Position numbers and translations under genes: made by a program
Shown: in pieces, positions 49,249-60,940 of the stretch
How the letters are laid out: each line of letters opens with the position of its first letter
How positions within the stretch are numbered: the stretch's first letter is position 1
The notes under the pieces: model-generated
What the model saw: the letters and a program-made list of their open reading frames with translations, nothing else
Told to the model about the DNA's origin: nothing
Databases searched by the model: none
DNA from: Hygrocybe punicea
Taxonomy: Eukaryota > Basidiomycota > Agaricomycetes > Agaricales > Hygrophoraceae
Length of the DNA: 64,000 nucleotides
Reading direction: 5' to 3'
Assembly: GCA_963556145.1 (NCBI GenBank)
Contig: OY744462.1
Coordinates: 992,001 to 1,056,000 of the forward strand

Positions 49249-52200
49249 ATGCCTACAGGAAGGTCGTAACCTTTTCTTGAGCCCAAGCGAAGATGGACTA
49301 ATCCTTGATATTCAAAACCAGGACACGCGTTGACTTCTCGGATACAGAAGACACGTTGTTGGTGAAATTCTTGGCAGTATACAACCCGACTACTTCAGGA
49401 CGCCGCGGCAATCTAATCTATAAAACACTTGTCGAAAATGTGCGTTTCCCCTCATCTCCTTGCTCTCCTCGTTGAGGTTCTAGCAATAAGTGTAGGCTGA
49501 TAGAAAGTGGCCCTGGGCTGCAACACATCCGTGGGACTCATGGCGAAATCGTTATGTAAAGGATCAGGAGAACTTCGACGCTCGCATCAAGCGTTATCAA
49601 AGGAAACATAACATCGACCCCAAAGCCGACCATCTCGCTTACAAGCTTCCAGGAACAAATGCTAATGCAAAGGAAGAGAAAAAGTTGAAAGGAATAACAC
49701 AGAGAAGGAAGGGGGTCGATGAGCAGGATTCTGAAGTGGAAGATCTTGAGGAATCCAAGGCGGGAGTTATTGGTAGAGGAAAGGGGAAATATATTCAAGG
49801 GACACCAGAAAGACGAGACTTGAATCAGAGAAAAGAGGAAAGGAAGAGGAAAAGGGTTATAGAGACGAAAATCGAGAAACCCAAGAAAGCGAAACGGAGT
49901 TCCGAAAACGATGGAGGGGACTTCCAGGAACGCTTGGGGATGAACACATATACACAAATGAGGGGTATAGCTGAAACTGTGGAAGAAGAGTCACTCACGA
50001 ACGATGAAGAAATTAGGGCTTACGGCGAGGATGAGTTGGGGAATGAAACGAACTCGAACCATTTCTCGGTGGCAGAATGGCAGGAGGGGGACGAGGTTGG
50101 TGACTTAATGGGGCTGGAACACAGTGGGGATCTGGATGAGCATCCGCCGAGGATCATCGACCAAGATAGCAGTGAAAGGTCAACTTTCCCCCTTGCACTG
50201 CTTGATACTCAAACTAATTACTGTATGACAGAGTACCAGACAGCTACGACATGCATCCAGTGCCACCTCGTTCTGAGAAGAGAACCAAGCTAAGAATACC
50301 GCAGGAACCTACCCCTCCACTTTCCGAATCTGAAAAAGTGACGGACAATCGGATAAGTCGAACGCTACCCCGAAATGAAGTTCATTCGGACGATCGACCA
50401 ACGACTCGGGACTCACATGCTCTAGTGATGCCTCAATTCGCGCAACCGCAAACGTCTCAGCCGTCCAATACTGAAATGAGACCAGTGTTACAGAAGACAC
50501 GCGAACTCCGTTCAGAAGCCACAGATTCAGAGGAAGATGGTTTCTTTGAATCATTGCCTACAAGCAGTCTTGAACCGTCGCAGTCGCAGTCACAGTCGCA
50601 GTCGCCGGTGCCCCGTCTCCCTCGCCAGCTACCACGATTTATCGAGGGACCCTTTTCGAAATCGCTTACGGATGCGAAAGGCAGGCCCCGAGTCACTTGG
50701 AGCGATAACAACAGTGATACAGAAACTGAGGAGGATGAAGACAGTCAAAAGTGGCCGCCACGCAGAAGCCGCACGGATAGAAACGGGGGGGCGAAGGGTC
50801 AAATCAATGCTGTTCCTTGCAAAGTCGATCGAGAAATTCAAACATCGATTCCCTCCATTGAACACGAATCAAACCGACCTAAAACAAGCGCTTTTTCGGA
50901 AGTCCTCGGGAATGCGTCTGCATCATCAATCTCTCCCCAACCGGAAGTCAATGATCATGTCCAGCCCCACCCGTTCAGTCAACTTAGCCAAACAACTGAG
51001 GCAATGCTCGCCCAGTATTCTGTTCGTTACGCCCATCCGAGGTTTGCTACGTTTCAGGATCCACCTTTACATCCTCACCACGCCTTCAGCCAACCTACCC
51101 AACACCATGAGATCCCCGCTGGCTTGGATGGCCAGAACCTAGGTTCCCCATTCAAAACACCTGCTATAGCCAGCTCACGCCAGGACGACCTTCTAACACA
51201 AAACACGCCTCGGAAACACATCCAAGCCTTCGGACTTCACGCCCCAGTTATTAATGGACCCTCCAAACATGCGAAAAGGAGGTCGTTTCCACCATACGCA
51301 GTGACCCGTACGGGTAAAGGCAATATGACACCCCCGAGACAAATACCGCTGACTCTCATGGAGGCACTAGGACTTGCTATCTCCCCGTCCAACGAATCTC
51401 GAGAGTCTGCTAAAGAATTGTTGAATTCACACTCTGCCACAACTGCGAATGTCGTTGCGAGTGGCTTTGGATATGTGAGCCCAGATTCAGGCCAGCACAC
51501 TCCCAGCGAAACTCCCACTCGACCTCGCCAACTTCACAAGCACCATGATCAAGTCCGCTCCAGTCCCGTTTCTGTGATTTCCGATACTCGTGTTTTGGAT
51601 GCTACATCGCCCAATGATCCTTTCCTCGATACACGCACAATAGACAAAGGTCAAACTGGGGAGGATTCCGCTGTTTTTAATCAGAAGAAACGACGTCGGA
51701 CGTTTGGAGGGTTCACATCGAATCCGGATAGCCTCTTCGCACCAGCAGCCCGTCTCTCCCTGCCCAAGTCACACGCCATCATGTCTTACGCCGGATACTC
51801 TGAAAAGACATTTGACGTTGGAGGAACAACCTCAAAAATGAATAACGTGTTCCCCTCACTGTCTGAAATATCGGCGGCAGATCAAAGGTTGATATATAGT
51901 GAAGGTCTCAGGTCATGGATCGCGCGGATGTCGGAGAATCACGGTTTCCAGGAGGACGTAACTTGGCGTCTGTGGCACGTAGTAGGAGATTTGAAGGAGG
52001 TGGATTTAGCTTTGAAGGGGATGAGGGAAGCTGCGGAGCAGGCGGCGATTCAGATCGTGGAAAGCAGGGATAAAGACTCTGGAACGACGACGACATCGGA
52101 AGCCCACGACACCGGATACGAGGAAGATAATGACGATAAGCGGTCCCTTGCACGACCGGATGATTCCTCACGGCGATCGTCTCGCCACCCCCCACTTCCG

Positions 52201-52662
52201 CCGCCCAGAAAGTCTGGTGTACGATTTACGCCTGTTAAACAGAACGGAGATCCGGAATACGCCCCCCCGGAGGCGTCTCGTGCCGGGCAATTCACGCGGC
52301 TGGCTAAGCAGGGACGTGTGGAGGAGGCTTACGAGCGCGAAGGACGGAGAGTTAGTATTGGCGGCTCCTCGCAAAAGAACAGGGTAGAAAAAAAAACTCT
52401 TGTTCTATCGAAACCTCTCCTTGAGATGGAGGCTCAGAAAATCACCGATCACGAATCTGAATCTGCCATCGTTGCGAAGGAATCAAGGAATGTTGGCGAC
52501 GATAAACCATCTCAGGAGTTGGTTTGGGGTGAAGAAGAGGATGACCTTCTACGGAAGGGGAATGAGGCCGATTTGAAGGCTCTGGAGATAAAGATGGGCA
52601 AACATTCGGTACGGCGGCGCACCATACAACTTTGGGCTTCCCTCTATCAATCTACTACATAG
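49249..52662 (+). CDS. RAP1-type Myb protein lacking BRCT (RAP1-B)
   Basis: Four exons (49249-49262, 49322-49439, 49508-50178, 50232-52662) close in frame to 1,077 residues. The first exon is only 14 nt (MPTGR), so the protein begins at the Rap1-family Myb domain: TRVDFSDTEDTLLVKFLAVY, SGRRGNLIYKTLVEN, then WPWAATHPWDSWRNRYVK and DARIKRYQRKHNI (residues 5-80). A basic region rich in Lys (KKLKGITQRRKG) and about 700 disordered Ser/Pro/Gln residues follow. Near the end a helical segment appears (RSWIARMSENHGFQEDVTWR, WHVVGDLKEVDLALKGMREA; about 820-870), then a terminal EEEDDLLRKGNEADLKALEI segment. Introns before TRV and within the Myb domain match RAP1-A in position and phase. Role inferred: telomeric or promoter DNA/chromatin binding. 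Confidence 0.82.
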
Positions 52663-53039
52663 TATAATGTTTGGTACGGTGCTTCATATATAATCAGGAA
52701 GATTTAACCGGGGTGAGAGGGACTTTTGGGATCCGGGGCCCAGAATGGAAGTCGCTTCCCAAAACGCTTCGCAAATGCAAAAGATGGATGAAATCTCAAG
52801 TCGCGGTCACCTCAAACCGCTGTCGAAATAAATGTACAAGATAGAGTTCCTTGGAGCTACAGTGTTCTATTATTAGATATCAGTCAACCACCTTAAATCT
52901 GGGGTGCGTCCCACCTGTGGCATTGTTTCCAAGTAACATATTTCGTGAAAATCGCATCAATTCCTTGTATTTGGTATCCAAGCTTGGGCTTCGTTATATT
53001 TAGTGCTGCCACTCACAAATATATTATTGTTGCAATTAA

Positions 53040-53168
53040 AACAACTCCGGACAAGAAGAAACACCATATACTGATCACTACTTACACTTGTGAGAAATGG
53101 GAGAAATATATCCGTCATGAAAAAAATCTCATGATGCCTGAAGGAAAGTCTAAGCAAGTGAGAATGGA
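53040..53168. repeat. Left arm of an inverted repeat flanking the UbiA gene
   Basis: Shares long exact words with the reverse complement of 54851-54970, including AGAAGAAACACCATATA, TTACACTTGTGAGAAATGGG, ATGATGCCTGAAGGAAAGTC and AAGCAAGTGAGAATGGAG. The arms diverge by small indels. They are 1.7 kb apart and face each other around 53257-54690. Confidence 0.85.
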
Positions 53169-53256
53169 GGAGAGATTTCGCCGCTCGAAAATCGGTCGAA
53201 AATCGGCAAGATATGAGCGCAAATTAACCACAGCTTTGTCACACGGATAGCAACGG

Positions 53257-54690
53257 TCAAAAAATCGCATTTCGAGTAAGGAAAATCTGACGAACCTCAT
53301 ACAAACGAAATGACTTCCGATCCTCCTCCTCTGAGTGGTTGAGAATGAACCTGACAGTCGAGGTCACCGCAAACATTGCAAACACAGCAGCAGCAATAGC
53401 CGGTGGGTGCCCAAGTAAAATGAGGCCATATGTAAAGCCCATGATCAAGAACATCAACGACCAGCGAGCTACCCCTTGTGGCAGAATGATCGGGATGGTT
53501 CTGCGACTGAACGCGGCATCACCTGAGCAGTCTCTAAAATCCTGGGCGTGTCCCTAGGACCTCCGTGTTAGTGACACAGAAATATCGGATCCTGTCTACT
53601 TGCCGTCATCGTGAAAATAAGGCCACTTGTGACTATAGCGGTGATTGACGTACTATTCATAGGCTGGTGGAGGCCTAAGACAGAATGGCAGTGACAACAT
53701 CAGTAACGAAAGAAATTCTGAATTTGGCACCTACCAATGATATTTGTTGTTCCCCAGGCATAGCACATGCATCCTACGACGCCCGGAGGACTTTTCAACA
53801 AGGGCTGAGCTGACAGTCCATCTCATTGTATAACCATATCGCAAATATGTATATCCACTGAGTGCAATGGCCAGGGAGACGATGGCGAGATACAAAATTT
53901 GACCGCGCTCTAGCGATATATGGCCAGATGGAAATGGTCTATCCGGCTTACAAAGCCTATCCTCCTCGACGCCGATAATCTGGTAGCACGATCAGCAATT
54001 CACATGCTGACGCAGGGGCTAGAGCACACCTGATTTTTAATCTGTGGCAGAGACGTTAGGAAACAAATTCTGGAGAGAGCTGTGGCGGGCACTTGCATCG
54101 AATGCCAAGAGGTGGAGTTCGAGCCATATAAAGGCCATAATAAACGACCACCAGTCAGTCGGACCAGCGAGGACCATAGCCACCGTCATCTACATGGGTC
54201 AAACAAGTGTGTTAGGCCCGCTCGAGGTGGGCGTACCATGGGTGCTATAACAAGTGGGGTGTTGCTCTTGGTAAACAGGTAAAGTGTGTGTAAGCACACG
54301 ATACAAAACTTCGGATAATGGGCATAGTTGCTGCATTGACAGACCTACGGGCAACGTGATAAGTAGTCGTACACAACTTACAGATCGAAACTTTTGAGTA
54401 CCATCTCCATTAAGCGTCTCGATTGCTGTGTGTTATTAATAACTAAGTTTGCAGGGAATGCGCCAAAACCGCCGTTGATAGCGGTAAATTATTGCTCTAT
54501 TATCAGCCTAGTCCTTTAATACCTTCAAGGAGGAGTTAACGTTGTCGTTGCCAATACACGGAAAAACGGTGTAGTCACAACTCACCTTAATTCCTATTTT
54601 TTTTGATGGTACCCAAACCAGCGTGGTGGCCATTGGCCTTTGGAAGATTCTGATCGCGTCGGCCATCGTATGGCGTGTCCTATCAGACTG
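53257..54690 (-). CDS. UbiA-superfamily membrane prenyltransferase, possibly damaged
   Basis: Minus-strand exons give LHTLYLFTKSNTPLVIAPM (ending 54237), then MTVAMVLAGPTDWWSFIMAF (54189-54097). A 12-nt microexon IKNQ (54041-54030) follows, then IIGVEEDRLCKPDRPFPSGH (from 53979). Together they form the first metal/diphosphate motif NQIIGVEED. Later exons encode GLSAQPLLKSPPGVVGCMCY, NSTSITAIVTSGLIFTM, the second Asp motif HAQDFRDCSGDAAFSRRTIP, and membrane spans to the end. UbiA enzymes attach prenyl chains to aromatic or other acceptors in membranes; this fungal branch is often tied to meroterpenoid or terpenoid synthesis. Two apparent frameshifts near 53840-53870 separate ALSGY, YIFAIWLYNE and GLSAQP, so it may be a recent pseudogene. 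The start (MADAIRIFQRP, about 54690) is tentative. Confidence 0.65.
54030..54041 (-). other. 12-nt microexon carrying the UbiA NQ motif
   Basis: ATTAAAAATCAG (Ile-Lys-Asn-Gln) is preceded by CCACAG and followed by GTGTGC. The upstream intron (54042-54096) would use a GC donor (GCAAGT) and the downstream intron (53980-54029) ends CTACCAG. Without it the Asn-Gln of the active-site motif is lost. Confidence 0.6.
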
Positions 54691-54850
54691 CTATGGTAGT
54701 AAAAATATCAACACTCCCTGGATACGCCATCACCTTGCCTCAATATTTTGTGGAAAATACCGGTAATTGAGGAAATTTTGAAAGCGAGTTCGGCGCCTCG
54801 GGAACTTCCGTAGTCACGTGTGTATAAGAGTGATTTGATTCACAAGGTTT

Positions 54851-54970
54851 CTCCATTCTCACTTGCTTCGACTTTCCTTCAGGCATCATGAGATTTTTAT
54901 CATGAGGGACACATGTCTCCCATTTCTCACAAGTGTAAGTATATGGTGTTTCTTCTGTCCGGAGTGTTTT
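54851..54970. repeat. Right arm of an inverted repeat flanking the UbiA gene
   Basis: Inverted partner of 53040-53168, ending in CCGGAGTGTTTTATTAATAA against AATTAAAACAACTCCGG on the other side. Peptides encoded by the two arms are similar only because the DNA is. Confidence 0.85.
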
Positions 54971-55258
54971 ATTAATAACGCGACACAAAGTGATCAGCGA
55001 TAATTGAAAGAATACCGGGTTGACCGCCAGATGGAAGATGGATCATATCATGATTCGTAGCACAGCAATTATATAGCATCGATAACCAACTAAATATACG
55101 CGGTTCCAAATTACCTAAATCCACTGCCAGTGGATAGTAATGTTGAAGTGTAGATCTTCCCAAGGGCTGCGCTGGCAGCGAGGGCCGTGATCTAAAGGCA
55201 GTCAGAAAACAACATTGGACAGCTTGGGACGTACCTGTTTTAGGGACTCAATATCTGT

Positions 55259-57170
55259 TCATAACTCGTTGATGATATTGTCTTGCATTTCCTTCTTCGC
55301 CTCCACTGCCTTGCCCATCGCCTGAAGTGTCTTGATGACGTCATCGTTCCTGACAATCAACTGCTGCACAGCGGCCAAAATGTCACTCCTTCGGCTCTCC
55401 ATAGTTAGCTTCGGCTGCTCTTTTGGATCTGCTACAAAAAAATGGCCAATCAATCACGTCGAAATTTGTTTCCTCCACCAGCTTACCTTCACCCGGCTTG
55501 ATTATGATACCGTCCGTTACAAGATATCCTTCGTCGTTGTTCTTGGCCTCATCGTTTGTGTTCCCGGCTTCATCATTCGTGCTCCCGGCTTCATCATTCG
55601 CGTTCCCGGCTTCATGCGTGCTCTCGGCTTCATCATTCGTGTCCCCGGCTTGATCATGCGTGTGGGCAGGCAGATCGGCTGCGGCTAACGGGCTCTGAAT
55701 ATTTGAGCCGCCAATGGCAGCATCAGCCTTCCCTCGATAAGAACGCTCCCTCACTTCCCTCGCTTCTTGTCTTTTCTTGAACGACAGCAATTTACTCTCG
55801 GCATAGAGCTGTGGAAGCGATTGTGGCGTTTCGTAGCCGTATCCCTGCTGGACGCGATCGGTAATCCAGCTATACCACTCCTCTTTTGTACGGCCATGTA
55901 GGATAGCGACAATCAATATGGTCATGTTGTCACAGCCAATAAAGGTTTCGCCCGACTCCGGGGCTAGACAGTGGTCGCAGATTATTTCACAGATGTCGCT
56001 GAGCTCTTGGCCCTCTGATATTTTCAGTCTGATAAAGTCGACAACCTGTTGTGAGGAGAGACAGTCCCAAATGCCTGTGAAAAAGTATCAGTACAAAATA
56101 TAGATCATCTAAGTGAAGCCTTACCGTCACAAGCGAGGACGAGGAATTCATCTTCAACATTAATCTCGTGAACAGTAATGTCTGGGTTGGCCGTCAAGAT
56201 CTGTTCCTCGGGTTTCAAAGAATCATTTTTCTTGAATTCAAAATCACCCAAGGCTCTGGACAAAGCCAGTCTACCTGCACACACCATCAGAAACCGGCTA
56301 GCATGTGAAGGTGTGCAAGCACTCACCATTTACACGGCCATTGTCAATGTAACCACCGGCGCTACAAATACGTGCTGTCTCAACTACACGCGACAAACAA
56401 GTGAGGAACAGCTCCGGTGATATGTTAGTAAATTTGTGCTGACCATCACTACAAGGTTTGTGATCGATACTGAGCGGCTTCACCTCACCCTGCACACTTA
56501 GCACAGATCTCGAATCACCCGCATTGGCCTAAACAAGCCGTGAGACTCGTAGAGATTGAAGTAAACGGAAATAAGGAAAACATGTACAACGTAAATTTTT
56601 CCATCGTGGGTAACCAGTGCTGCTATCGCAGTGCATCCTGAAGGCTCATGGGCAAGTTTAGGGTCTGCGTGAAGGTTGATAAGGTACCACTGAATATATT
56701 TCTTAGCGAAAACTGACCCGCAAGAATATCTTCATCGGTACCCAAGAAGGCTCTCTTCAGAGCTAATTCATAATTCTTCTCGCGGTATGCTTCCTCATTC
56801 ACAAGTCGTTTATGAACGTTCTGACCAGCAAACCGAGAAACCACATCGCCTTCGTAGTAATTTAAAAGGTGTAAAGAAGGCAACAAGTGAAACACGCTTG
56901 GACGTACCACCGTGACCGTCATAGACAGCAAAGAAAGCATTCTTTTCATCCTTGCATTCATCTAAATCCAAGATAGTTGTATGCGCATCTTCCATCTCTA
57001 AAACGTGCCAAAATTTTGTCAGCAATGATCTGAATTATTATAATAAGGAGGAATGCGAAGTGTTAAACTCACTGATTCTCCACCCTTGCATGACTGATAC
57101 GGCACATAAAAAATGTTCATTTGCACCTGAATGCGAGACCTTCTTGGTATCTGAGTAACGCCAAACCACA
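55259..57170 (-). CDS. PP2C protein phosphatase, PTC2/PTC3-like
   Basis: Multi-exon gene with all PP2C motifs in order: [146 protein letters not shown] and [12 protein letters not shown]. The tail contains an Asn-Asp-Glu-Ala-Gly repeat and a last exon ([19 protein letters not shown], then a short coiled segment) after an intron at about 55439-55493. Relatives are cytosolic/nuclear Mn/Mg-dependent Ser/Thr phosphatases that damp HOG-MAPK and DNA-damage kinase signalling. The first exon and start codon were not resolved. A second PP2C gene lies at 27056-28661 but is of a different subfamily. Confidence 0.85.
55540..55660. repeat. In-frame minisatellite in the PP2C tail
   Basis: About five copies of a 21-30-bp unit (GGCTTCATCATTCGTG), read on the minus strand as N/STNDEAG. 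All lengths are multiples of three, so the frame stays open. Confidence 0.8.
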
Positions 57171-57656
57171 TTGTCAGGGCCTCAAACGTTTGCCGTGTGA
57201 GTCAGATCCGCTTACTAGGGTATGAAAGAAAATTACCCTGCAGCAACAACGACGTCAATGGTCTGCATAATTTTTAGAGAAATTCTGAGATAGTTGACCA
57301 TGATATTATGACACCTGACGACACGAAAAAAATCCTCTTGCGGTCGACTCGAGTCAAGACGCGCGAGTCACGAGGACAATCAAGAAAATCTTGCTTTTGA
57401 AGGCGGAGTGCCACCCATTCGGCCACGTGGCAGCAACGAAGGTTTGTATTTTTCAGTCGGAGTATAATAAATTAAATAATAAACATATTTTACCATGCTA
57501 CCACAATAGGAAAGTCCGAGTTCGCATTCTTGGGCCGTGAAATGCGACGGAGGCTGTTCAAGTTTATAACCACGATGGTATCCGCAGCAGGACACAAGCT
57601 CGTACAACCACTATGCGAGGTATGAGGTGAGCAAACCCTGGACAGCCTGAGCGATC
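57171..57656. other. Intergenic, no gene seen
   Basis: Holds the unresolved 5' end of the PP2C gene and the promoter of the DUF6593 gene. A short AT-rich tract lies at 57460-57500. Confidence 0.5.
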
Positions 57657-58510
57657 ATGGTCTCTAATTACCGCAACAGACACCCCCAGCGGTCTTCAGC
57701 TTATGAACCGTTGATTTCCATTGACACTGTTGTACATCATGGTGACAGTACTGGTGCTGTTGATAACTTCACCCAGTCCCAGGCCCCCGGGCCTTCTTCC
57801 ATGGCATTAACTCTATCCAGAAACTCTCCTCTGAACACCACCCTTGTTGATGCCGATGGCCAAGTGGTCTACGAAACCAAAACACCTTTCCAGTTTACGA
57901 ACAGGACGACAACCATTATTCAGGTCTCCGGCGGCGTACCAATGGACCTCGCGCAGATCCATTGGCGCGTTTTCGACTCGACAACCTTGGATTACAGGGG
58001 AACCGAAGTCCGCATGAATGACTATCTCACCAAGCATGGTATATTCAGCTTGTGAGGAGGATATCGTTCTTCTCCCTTTGATGACCCATATACAACTACT
58101 GTATGGTCTAGATGTCTGCGTACTTTCACTGCGTCGGACGGACGTTCGTACAAATGGGGCTTCAAGGGGTTCGGCCGTAGCAGCCTTCATGTAAGTCGTT
58201 TGACGTTTACTATCGAATGTGTCTCAAATCCATTGTACGACCTCCCACAGCTTCAATCGAACGATGAATCAGAGACTCCTATCGCTCGCTTTCATAAGTG
58301 TAGAATTACGATGAAGGAGGGGAGGCTCAGAATGGGGAAAGCCTATCTCGAAATCTTGCCTGCAGGCAAACACATTGTTGATGATATTGTGGTTACGTTT
58401 TTATACTTGGATAAACTCCGTAGGGATCGAGAACGCAGGTCAGTGAACTCGCATACCTCCTTTCTAGCTATACTGATATTTGGTTTTGTTCTTGCATTAG
58501 CGGGGGTTGA
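57657..58510 (+). CDS. DUF6593 protein, copy 1
   Basis: Four exons (57657-58051, 58112-58190, 58251-58438, 58501-58510) close in frame to 223 residues. The conserved core begins at MALTLSRNSPLNTTLVDADG and continues VVYETKTPFQFTNRTTTI, IHWRVFDSTTLDYRGTEVRM, RTFTASDGRSYKWGF, ARFHKCRI, LEILPAGKHIVDDIVVTFLY and RDRERSGG. This is a beta-rich domain widespread and multiplied in Agaricomycetes, of unknown function. The start used is MVSNYRNRHPQR; the family usually begins at Met 49 (base 57801), so the N-terminal extension may be untranslated. A paralogue lies at 61419-62117 with the same intron plan. Confidence 0.85.
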
Positions 58511-59388
58511 TCTGAGAGTGGCCAGACGTGCGAGAGAGACTCTAGTGTATGTGCAGATTCTTGATTCAGGCTGACAGAGGAAGTGTGTGATATGCCGATA
58601 TTATTCTCGATGGAACTCTGCTATCATCGTAAATGTTATATGTTAACCGTCATTTGAAGACACCACAATTGGTACTAAGGTCCAAGATTCCAGGAGATAA
58701 AACTGTACTACGAGTATTACCGCCCCATAGCACCGAACAGGATAATATTCATTCAAATAGCATGATTTGGAATAATACATTTAGATAGATGAACTGGAGG
58801 GGTGTAGATGGACGATGGAAGCAAACCTCGCCCAATGACCTAATTGCCCGCACTGGCGCAATCGCTATTTCTGATGTATGAGATGGAGGTGTGTAGACAG
58901 ACGAAGGATGCGAAGTGTCCCAGTTTCCCGATATGTAACTTGAACACGCCTTACAATCTCTGTTGAATAATACACATCAGCTAGAGCAGTACAGGTGGAG
59001 GAATGAAACAAGCTTTGCCCACCCAATTGTAACACGCATTATAGTGTCTGTCGAATAATACACATGTGGAGGAATGAAATTTAATGAAAGAAACTTCAGC
59101 CAGTGACCCAATTGTCCAGAATTGAAGCACGCATCGCTATTGGGTGATACCTTGGGTGGAGAACAGACCCATGCGAGTCCTGTGAATCTAGATATCAGCT
59201 GAAGTGATAGAAACAGACCTACGCTCAGTACTCATTTGCTCGTGGTTGCAATGACCAGTACAATAAATGTGACTGCGCCATCAGGAAAACGTGGAGACAC
59301 AGGGATTTCCAGACAGATCTTATCAACAGATAGCTGACTGATATCATGTGATATAGTGATATATAAGCTTATCACAATTTAGAACTCT
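58511..59388. other. Intergenic with degenerate repeats
   Basis: The stretch 58775-59170 contains loosely repeated words (GATGAACTGGAGG, GGTGTGTAGACAGACGA, AATAATACACAT twice, CCCAATTG twice), suggesting an old tandem repeat. No gene seen. Confidence 0.45.
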
Positions 59389-59595
59389 GATAACAATATT
59401 GTCATACTATTCCTGTAGCTATCACATTGATATTTTAAGATCAAGTCATGTAATTCTGATAACAATATTGTCACACTATTCCTGTAGCTATCACATTGAT
59501 ATTTTAAGATAAAGTCATGTAATTCTGATAACAATATTGTCACACTATTCCTGTAGCTATCACATTGATATTCTAAGATCATGTCATGTAATTCT
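59389..59595. repeat. Three tandem copies of a 69-bp unit
   Basis: Copies start at 59389, 59458 and 59527, each beginning GATAACAATATTGTCA and ending AAGTCATGTAATTCT or close to it. Only a few bases differ between copies. A minus-strand frame is open simply because 69 is a multiple of three. Confidence 0.95.
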
Positions 59596-60294
59596 GATGT
59601 TAAGATGGTGAATTCTTCTCAGAGGTATTGCAAGACTGGAATCATTTTGTATGTGGTGATATATTAAAATCTATGCATGGTCACACTGTTAAGATTTGGC
59701 ATTCCATTGGCAAGTAACTATCTTTCTTGTACCTGGAGTCTGTATAAATATGTACACATATGTTGGCACTATTTGGCTGCACACCTGTGGGTTGAACAAA
59801 ATACAAAATCTTGTTCATGTCTCAATTTTTCATCCTTACACTTATATTGAGCATTCAAATTGGACAATAAGACAATAAGTGAGATAAGATAAACTTCCAA
59901 GACCTTGAGATAAGATTAGATAAAATTAATTCCAAGACCTTGAGATAACATCAGATAAATTCCAAGAAGATTTAACATGAGACCATTATATAAGATAAGT
60001 GAATGAGAAAGACAATGGTTAAAAGGCAGAATTTTTTCCCCTCCTATTACTCAATAACAGATATTCTAATATCATTGGTTACCAATGAATACCAGAATTA
60101 GTGGTCAAGACATTGTTGGCAACTGATGCTACATTGACATCAATATGCTTGATGTGATGTATTTTCATCTAGGTAACCATAAATTATCTGAGTTGACCTG
60201 GCTGTCATCATAGTGATACTGGATGTTACTTATGATGTATCAGATCAGGTCTTATAAGACTTTCTCATTTCATGTTCAATTTCCTGATGGCCGC
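59596..60294. other. AT-rich intergenic sequence
   Basis: Contains TTCCAAGACCTTGAGATAA twice (about 59891 and 59930) and partial further copies. No gene or complete transposon recognised. Confidence 0.5.
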
Positions 60295-60940
60295 TATGAC
60301 GCTCCACGTGCACTTTTATTATTTGCGCGATAGAGGCTGCGCGATCACGCGAATTGGAACCGCGCGGTTTCACAAGGTACACAGACTTTGTTTTTTTGGC
60401 ATTGCTGTGCGTCTGTGGGGCCATTTGGGGAGAATAGTACATTTAATTTATTTCTACCTGTATACTTAGAGTGTTTTAGTCAACTATTAGCTATATTTCA
60501 GCAAGCTTTGTGCAATACGAAGCAGACTCTAACTCCGAGCAAGAAATCAACAAGCTGCCTGTTTTGGTTGCAACAATCATGTGATATCAAATTTGATATG
60601 AGTTGTCATCGTGATGGCCTGGCCAATGATCGGATCGTGCAATCAAATCTCTACATCACGAAGCTTGCCCAAAATAGGAAATCCAAAATTAGCGGTCATG
60701 CTCACCGAGGCTGCTTTGTGCCCACAAAGCTTGCTGAAATATAGCTAATAGTTGACTAAAACACTCTAAGTATACAGGTAGAAATAAATTAAATGTACTA
60801 TTCACCCCAAATGGCCCCACAGACGCACAGCAATGCCAAAAAAACAAAGTCCGTGTACTTTGTGAAACCGCGCAGTTCCAATTCGCGCGATCGCGCAGCC
60901 TCTATCGCGCAAATAATAAAAGTGCACGTGGAGCGTCATA
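60295..60940. mobile_element. Fold-back, MULE-like MITE (646 bp)
   Basis: Two 218-bp inverted arms (60295-60512 and 60723-60940), starting TATGACGCTCCACGTGCAC, match at all but about five positions and enclose a 210-bp centre with no gene. The flanks GATGGCCGC (60286-60294) and GATGGCTGC (60941-60949) look like a 9-bp target duplication with one C/T difference. Long inverted arms with a 9-bp duplication fit the Mutator-like superfamily. No transposase, so non-autonomous. Confidence 0.85.

Noticed and set aside
52945..54988. Similar peptides ending MPEGKSKQVRME on opposite strands
   Set aside because: They lie in the arms of the inverted repeat around UbiA; no start, intron or family support for a gene.
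59379..59582. 67-residue repetitive frame on the minus strand
   Set aside because: Product of the 69-bp tandem repeat, whose period is a multiple of three.
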